A stretch of DNA of 10,366 nt from NCBI GenBank assembly GCA_002298665.1, contig DBKW01000058.1:14415-24780 (forward strand). The letters are read 5' to 3'. Below are positions 7,310 through 10,366 of this stretch, piece by piece; position 1 is the stretch's first letter; every line of letters begins with the position of its first letter. The notes below the pieces were generated by a model. It searched no databases, was not told the origin of the DNA, and saw only the letters and a list, made by a program, of their open reading frames with translations. Made by a program: the position numbers and the translations under genes. This stretch comes from Verrucomicrobia bacterium UBA740. GTDB taxonomy: Bacteria > Verrucomicrobiota > Kiritimatiellia > RFP12 > UBA1067.

Positions 7310-7609
7310 TCAGGCCTCCTTCTTCGGCTCAGCCTTGGGCTGCGCCTTGCGCGCGTGGTGAGGCTTGAGCGCCGGGTTTTTCGCGCGGCGAATGAGCGAA
7401 GCGACCGTCGTCGAGGGCTTGGCGCCCTTCGAGAGCCAGTGCTCGACACGCTCGAGATCAAGCTTGAAATTCTCGTCCTTGAGCTGTGTATCGTACCAGC
7501 CCAGGATCTCAAGGAACTTGCCGTCGCGCGGACAACGCTCGTCGGCCGCGACAATACGGTAGGTCGCGTGGTTTGTGCAACCCGTGCGACGCATTCTAAT
7601 CTTTACCAT
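7310..7609 (-). CDS. rpsP: 30S ribosomal protein S16
   Basis: S16 is a small-subunit assembly protein. The 99 residues begin with MVKIRMRRTG and contain TYRIVAADERCPRDGKFLEI and LGWYDTQ, then the SKGAKPSTTVASLIRR segment, all standard for S16. A lysine-, alanine- and proline-rich tail (about 80-99) extends beyond the minimal family length, as is common. I chose the ATG at 7609. A frame extension upstream to 7792 would run back through the promoter and the terminator of the previous operon, with no family similarity. GGAG lies 11 bases upstream of the ATG. The gene is transcribed from the promoter at 7650-7678 with a leader of about 35 bases. Confidence 0.97.
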   Translation of the reverse strand: MVKIRMRRTGCTNHATYRIVAADERCPRDGKFLEILGWYDTQLKDENFKLDLERVEHWLSKGAKPSTTVASLIRRAKNPALKPHHARKAQPKAEPKKEA

Positions 7610-7649
7610 TCTGCTATATTCTCCATGTTCGGTGAATTGAAACGCACAT

Positions 7650-7678
7650 AGTATATCATATTCGCGCCTCCTCTGCAA
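7650..7678 (-). promoter_or_regulatory. Promoter of rpsP-rplS
   Basis: On the minus strand the -10 is TATACT (7650-7655) with a TGA extension directly upstream. A -35-like TTGCAG (7673-7678) lies 17 bases further up. The bases ATGTG follow the -10, as at purL. Predicted initiation is near 7643. The -35 is only a partial match to TTGACA. Confidence 0.75.
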
Positions 7679-7758
7679 GGGGAAAATAGATAAACGAATT
7701 TCCGCCCAAACCCGGCATGCGCCCCTCCCGCGTCCAAGCGCCCGTCCGGACGCGTCAT

Positions 7759-7799
7759 ACAAAACAAGAACGGACCTTGACCGCCCGGTCAAAGTCCGT
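7759..7799 (-). terminator. Strong intrinsic terminator after rplT
   Basis: On the minus strand, ACGGACTTTGACC (7799-7787) pairs along 13 bp, one of them G-U, with GGTCAAGGTCCGT (7782-7770) over a GGGC tetraloop. TTCTTGTTTTGT follows. It ends the tRNA-Ala/rpmI/rplT transcript 30 bases after the rplT stop and insulates it from rpsP. Confidence 0.92.
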
Positions 7800-7829
7800 C
7801 TCCCCTAAGGCTTTCGCCGCGGATGCCGC

Positions 7830-8177
7830 TTAGGCCTTCTTCGCAATCTCGACGAGCGTCTTGAATCCGGCCGGATCCTGAATCGCGATTTCGCTGAGCA
7901 TCTTGCGGTTGATTGTCACGCCCGCCTTCGTCAGACCGGCGATGAACTTCGAATAGCTGATGCCCTCGAGACGCGTCGCGGCGTTGATACGGGCAATCCA
8001 AAGCTGGCGGAAGTTGCGCTTGGCGAGCTTGCGATGCTCGGTCGCCAACCGCATCGCGCGGTCCACAGCCTCCGTCGCCGTGCGGAAGAGTTTCGAACGC
8101 GCACCATAAAAGCCCTTCGCCAGTTCTAGGCGGCGGCGGCGGCGTTCACGGGAAGCAGGTGCATTAGTAACACGCAT
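7830..8177 (-). CDS. rplT: 50S ribosomal protein L20
   Basis: L20 binds 23S rRNA early in 50S assembly, and in several bacteria it represses its own operon by binding the mRNA leader. The 115 residues contain AKGFYGARSKLFRTATEAVD (20-39), KRNFRQLWIARINAA (53-67) and GISYSKFIAGLTKAGVTINR (72-91), all diagnostic. The N-terminus begins MRVTNAPASRERRRRR, slightly different from the usual MARVKRG start but of the same basic character. The ATG follows the rpmI stop by 14 bases, and AAGGAG overlaps that stop codon, so coupling with rpmI is likely. The intrinsic terminator follows. Confidence 0.97.
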   Translation of the reverse strand: MRVTNAPASRERRRRRLELAKGFYGARSKLFRTATEAVDRAMRLATEHRKLAKRNFRQLWIARINAATRLEGISYSKFIAGLTKAGVTINRKMLSEIAIQDPAGFKTLVEIAKKA

Positions 8178-8191
8178 GGTCTATTATCTCC

Positions 8192-8389
8192 TTAATTGCC
8201 CTGCAACATCCGCTGCATGGTCTTTTCGACTGTGTGATCCGTAACTGTCGTGCCGCGGAGATTACGCTTGCGCGCACGCGACTTGTAGCCGTTCAAGTGG
8301 CTCTTGCCGCCCTGCGAACGCAGAACCTTGCCCTTGGCCGACATTTTCATGCGCTTGACCGCGCACTTCTTCGTTTTCATCTTAGGCAT
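8192..8389 (-). CDS. rpmI: 50S ribosomal protein L35
   Basis: L35 is a small basic protein of the large subunit. The 65 residues MPKMKTKKCAVKRMK... with KGKVLRSQGGKSHLNGYKSR in the middle fit the family exactly (E. coli 65). The ATG at 8389 has AAAAGGA about 7 bases upstream. An in-frame extension further upstream would run through the tRNA gene and is rejected. The usual infC gene does not precede it. A tRNA-Ala gene 66 bases upstream does, on the same strand and with no visible terminator between, so the tRNA and rpmI-rplT probably share a transcript. Confidence 0.97.
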   Translation of the reverse strand: MPKMKTKKCAVKRMKMSAKGKVLRSQGGKSHLNGYKSRARKRNLRGTTVTDHTVEKTMQRMLQGN

Positions 8390-8416
8390 TGTAGTATCCT
8401 TTTCTTTCCTTACCGT

Positions 8417-8440
8417 TCGGGCAGTCGGTTGATAGCCCGA
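8417..8440 (-). promoter_or_regulatory. Leader hairpin between tRNA-Ala and rpmI
   Basis: TCGGGC (8440-8435, minus strand) pairs perfectly with GCCCGA (8422-8417) over a 12-base loop, 27 bases before the rpmI start. There is no U-tract after it, so it is not a terminator. It could be a processing or L20-feedback element, by analogy with known L20-regulated leaders, but I see no specific L20-site signature. Confidence 0.4.
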
Positions 8441-8441
8441 T

Positions 8442-8531
<90 letters not shown>

Positions 8532-8551
8532 ACATGCGATTTCGAGGACAT

Positions 8552-8581
8552 AGTATACCATAATTCGGCGTGCGCGGTCAA
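8552..8581 (-). promoter_or_regulatory. Promoter of tRNA-Ala/rpmI/rplT
   Basis: On the minus strand the -35 is TTGACC (8581-8576) and the -10 is TATACT (8557-8552), 18 bases apart, with TGG directly upstream of the -10. Both boxes match the consensus at five of six positions. ATGTC follows the -10. This is the best full promoter in the window. Confidence 0.88.
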
Positions 8582-8774
8582 TAGCATTTTTTAAGTTGTC
8601 ACGGAGAATGTGAATTGCCCGAGTAAATGCCTTCTAAATCGCCCCCGTCCGCGCCGTTCCCTGGCTTCCGATTCTGTTTTCGACGAAGCAAAAGGAGCCG
8701 TTTTCGCCCCTTGCTTTCCCAACCCGGACACAAAAACACACATCCATAGGCTTTTCGATTTTAACGCGACCGCG
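8582..8774. other. Intergenic stretch with no supported gene
   Basis: This stretch lies between the tRNA promoter and the stop of the 69-residue membrane protein. Reading both strands I find only frames under 40 codons without a good start site, no intrinsic terminator with a U-tract, and no RNA gene I recognise. The inverted repeat at 8762-8777 borders it. Confidence 0.5.
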
Positions 8775-8777
8775 TTA
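8762..8777. repeat. Perfect 7-bp inverted repeat at the stop of the small membrane gene
   Basis: TAACGCG and CGCGTTA flank two bases, and the second arm's TTA is the minus-strand stop codon of the 69-residue gene. On the minus strand it is followed by AAAATCG and not by a U-run, so it is a poor terminator. It could be a 3'-end stabiliser or an operator-like site. Confidence 0.5.
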
Positions 8778-8984
8778 GAGTACGCGCGGGATGTTTGCCT
8801 CGGCGCGGGCTTTCAGTTCGCGTTTTTCGGTCCGTTGCGCAATGGCCAGCAAGGCTTCAAGGGAACGTGCGGTCGAGATAATCGCCGCATACAGCTTGAC
8901 CCAGCCGTAAATAGCCAGGATGAGCAGAGCCAGGCCCAAAAATCCGGCTATGAAGTTGATCAACAACGCTGTTCCTTCATCCAT
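8775..8984 (-). CDS. 69-residue hypothetical single-pass membrane protein
   Basis: I recognise no family. The 69 residues comprise a short acidic N-terminus (MDEG), a long hydrophobic stretch at about 6-34 that should cross the membrane once (ALLINFIAGFLGLALLILAI and onward), and a charged, probably helical C-terminal part (about 38-66, with RTEKRELKARAEA). The GC-rich third positions in the downstream half look coding. There is no Shine-Dalgarno before the ATG at 8984. Instead a 19-codon mini-ORF with a good ribosome site ends 3 bases upstream in the same frame, so translation may depend on re-initiation, or the start may have been disrupted by a stop. It lies 74 bases downstream of the lipoprotein gene, on the same strand. 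Confidence 0.5.
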   Translation of the reverse strand: MDEGTALLINFIAGFLGLALLILAIYGWVKLYAAIISTARSLEALLAIAQRTEKRELKARAEANIPRVL

Positions 8985-8987
8985 TTT

Positions 8988-9047
8988 TCAGTTATTGTTT
9001 GAGTTACTGCTATTTCTGTGTGGAAGATGTAATTCCGTCGCCTTCAT
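8988..9047 (-). CDS. 19-codon mini-ORF upstream of and in frame with the small membrane gene
   Basis: The ATG at 9047 has AAGGAG 7 bases upstream, overlapping the lipoprotein stop codon. It encodes 19 polar residues ending in an Asn/Ser-rich run and stops at a TGA that is followed by AAA and the ATG of the 69-residue gene. Because it is in the same frame, it is either a leader peptide coupling translation or the original N-terminus of that gene, cut by a nonsense change. The composition gives no function. Confidence 0.35.
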   Translation of the reverse strand: MKATELHLPHRNSSNSNNN

Positions 9048-9058
9048 TTAAGGTCTCC

Positions 9059-9880
9059 TTATTCTCTAGGAGGCCAATCGCAAGCATCCAATTCAAGAAC
9101 GATTTTTCTACCGTTCTCATCGATGTATGCAAGCCCGTAATCAGCAGGGAATTGGGTGGTCTGGCTTTCCCAAAACATAAACTTGTTCTTTTTAGATTCG
9201 ATGTCGCCATAGTATCTGCCGCTGTAGTCTTTGTCTTCCTTCGCATCATAAACAAACACCCGCCAAGGTCGCCCGCTCGTCTTCTCCCCTCGCTTGAAGA
9301 GCAGGATCCGAAACTTGTCGCTGACCCTCGCCCCAACTCCCTTTTCGATTGTCCACGGCTCGCCGAGCGAATCGACGCGTCCGTAGCAAGTTCCATCGGT
9401 CGACCTAAAATAACAAGCCGACCACACACAGCCCTTTCGATATTCGGGCGCAAGCGTAGCGAGATCGTTTTGATACTGCGTCTTCCACCAGGCGAATAGA
9501 CTGTCGGAAATCTCATTCACGGTTGTCACCTTTTTCGACTCGAAATCACGCCACAGCTGCCCATCCCCGAACATTTCGCCCCGCCAATTGTGGAAGTTCC
9601 ATCCTCCGCTCTCCTTTCTTGCGTGCGCCAGGAGCTCTCGCGCCTTCGTGTCAAAAAGAATCGGAAACCACTTCACAAACTCGGCTTCATTGCGGATCTT
9701 CGGGGCAAGTGCCCCAATATTCACGCGAAGAGGATAGTCGCAATACCGCGCCGCCTGTTTGGCATCTCCTTTTATAACGAGTTCGGCAAAGTCATTGGAT
9801 CGCTCCTCTTGCAACGCATATCGGCATCCCGCGCAGAAAAAAAGCAAGCAGCAAAGTGCCCTTGAAACGACATTGATCAT
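9059..9880 (-). CDS. Putative lipoprotein with NTF2/SnoaL-like N-terminal domain
   Basis: The protein has 273 residues from the ATG at 9880, chosen because AAAGGA lies 8 bases upstream. An ATG at 9889 would sit directly against that site. The N-terminus MINVVSRALCCLLFFCAGC is a short signal peptide ending in a lipobox-like CAGC, with Cys19 as the likely lipidated residue. The -3 position is Cys and not the usual Leu. Residues about 25-110 (segments with YPLRVNIG, IRNEAEFVKWFPILFD and GEMFGDGQLW) resemble secreted NTF2/SnoaL-like domains by pattern. The rest, rich in Trp, Tyr and charged residues, is not recognised. The gene lies 13 bases after the VWA-like gene. Its base composition is clearly lower in GC than the housekeeping genes. 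Cell-envelope location is inferred from the lipobox only. Confidence 0.75.
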   Translation of the reverse strand: MINVVSRALCCLLFFCAGCRYALQEERSNDFAELVIKGDAKQAARYCDYPLRVNIGALAPKIRNEAEFVKWFPILFDTKARELLAHARKESGGWNFHNWRGEMFGDGQLWRDFESKKVTTVNEISDSLFAWWKTQYQNDLATLAPEYRKGCVWSACYFRSTDGTCYGRVDSLGEPWTIEKGVGARVSDKFRILLFKRGEKTSGRPWRVFVYDAKEDKDYSGRYYGDIESKKNKFMFWESQTTQFPADYGLAYIDENGRKIVLELDACDWPPRE

Positions 9881-9893
9881 CGGCTCCATCCTT

Positions 9894-10223
9894 TCATTCT
9901 ATTGGGTTCGCGTAACTAGCCCCTAGATTGTCTGATATTTTTGAAATCAACTTGAGAATCTGCGACGACAACGATCCCTGCAGGACGTTGTACACGCCTT
10001 TGCGGCCATGGCCGGTCGCACCGACTTCGTCGTAGCCGCGAACACCGCCCTGCTTCTTCGCCATGGCAATCAGCGGGGCGAACATCTTGTTGATCGCCGC
10101 CGCCACTTGGTCTGCCTTCGAGTTTCCGGTCCTTGGCATCCTCCCGCACATCGCACCCGCTTGGTCGACGACGAACAGGACGGCCATCGGATTTGTCCTG
10201 TTCGACACTACAGAATAGCACAT
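9894..10223 (-). CDS. Truncated VWA-like protein with degenerate metal site
   Basis: The protein has 109 residues from the ATG at 10223, which has AAAGGAG 8 bases upstream. It resembles the N-terminal half of a von Willebrand A domain: a hydrophobic first strand MAVLFVVDQAGAM (13-25), then KADQVAAAINKMF (36-48) and GGVRGYDEVGATGHG (58-72). The metal-binding DxSxS motif of active VWA domains reads DQAGA here, so both serines are replaced by alanine, and the protein stops well short of a full domain of roughly 180-220 residues. No signal peptide is seen. It is therefore either a decayed paralogue or a metal-independent binding module. It starts the accessory run with the lipoprotein gene, whose ribosome site overlaps this gene's stop. 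Confidence 0.7.
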   Translation of the reverse strand: MCYSVVSNRTNPMAVLFVVDQAGAMCGRMPRTGNSKADQVAAAINKMFAPLIAMAKKQGGVRGYDEVGATGHGRKGVYNVLQGSLSSQILKLISKISDNLGASYANPIE

Positions 10224-10251
10224 TGTCTGGTCTCCTTTCGTTGCTTGCGAG

Positions 10252-10292
10252 GTGTCAAAAACGCTCTGCGCATTTACGAAGCAATCTGACAC
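10252..10292. repeat. Spaced inverted repeat upstream of the VWA-like gene
   Basis: The arms gtgtca (10252-10257) and tgacac (10287-10292) are inverted copies separated by 29 bases. They lie upstream of the VWA-like start. The arms are short, so chance is likely. A regulatory hairpin or operator is possible. No good promoter was found in 10224-10366. Confidence 0.25.
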
Positions 10293-10366
10293 ATATTGTT
10301 GTTTCGGTTTTTCAGACGAAGCGAGTGGCGGAATGTTAGGGGAGCCTTTGTCGCCCCTCGGAGTTT

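Noticed and set aside
7610..7792. Upstream extension of the rpsP frame
   Set aside because: It crosses the rpsP promoter and the preceding intrinsic terminator, and S16 begins at MVKIRM.
8640..8760. Short minus-strand frame of about 37 codons beginning ATGGATGTG
   Set aside because: There is no ribosome binding site, the composition is unremarkable, and there is no recognisable domain. Chance is sufficient.
8985..8990. UGA at the end of the mini-ORF as a selenocysteine codon
   Set aside because: No convincing SECIS hairpin follows, and the downstream ATG right after it offers a simpler explanation.
9059..10292. VWA/lipoprotein block as a new defence system
   Set aside because: No nuclease, ATPase, NTPase sensor or other effector is present, and the VWA part is degenerate. 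The sequence does not support a defence claim.
10275..10300. AATATGTG upstream of the VWA-like gene as a fourth copy of the shared promoter
   Set aside because: Only the downstream ATGTG part matches. The -10 position reads AACAAT without a TGN extension, and no -35 is visible.

Overview
The window reads as a GC-rich bacterial chromosome segment. Every gene I can support lies on the minus strand, so transcription runs from high to low coordinates. Most of it is housekeeping: purine synthesis, a TrpB-like enzyme, folate synthesis, rRNA methylation, four ribosomal proteins and a tRNA. Three promoters share an extended -10 element (TGNTATAMT followed by ATGTS). The high GC, the paired rpsP-rplS genes and this promoter style would fit a PVC-group bacterium (Kiritimatiellota, Lentisphaerota or Verrucomicrobiota), but that placement is an impression and not a proof.

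Layout in transcription order: (1) 10223-8775, an AT-richer accessory block holding a truncated VWA-like protein with a mutated metal site, a putative lipoprotein with an NTF2-like N-terminal part, and a 69-residue single-pass membrane protein preceded by a 19-codon mini-ORF in the same frame. (2) 8581-7759, a strong promoter, tRNA-Ala(GGC), rpmI (L35), rplT (L20) and a textbook intrinsic terminator. (3) 7678-6942, a promoter, rpsP (S16) and rplS (L19), with no rimM or trmD between them, followed by a weak hairpin. (4) 6862-4997, a tight run of a DUF486 membrane protein, folB, a Nudix hydrolase and rsmI, with gaps of 4, 0 and 2 bases. (5) 4996-4736, an intergenic region with a GC-rich palindrome, three 22-bp tandem repeats and an extended -10 promoter. 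(6) 4735-1, purL (single-chain FGAM synthase) and a TrpB2-type tryptophan synthase beta chain cut off by the window edge.

Blocks 2 and 3 supply translation components, and tRNA-Ala appears to lead the L35-L20 transcript. In block 4 the Nudix enzyme abutting folB is a candidate for the pyrophosphohydrolase that supplies the FolB substrate pathway. Blocks 5 and 6 form a probable purL-trpB2 operon. I see no mobile element, no CRISPR array and no clear new defence system. The least ordinary parts are the degraded VWA/lipoprotein block and its interrupted small membrane gene, the repeat-bearing purL upstream region, and the conserved promoter element.
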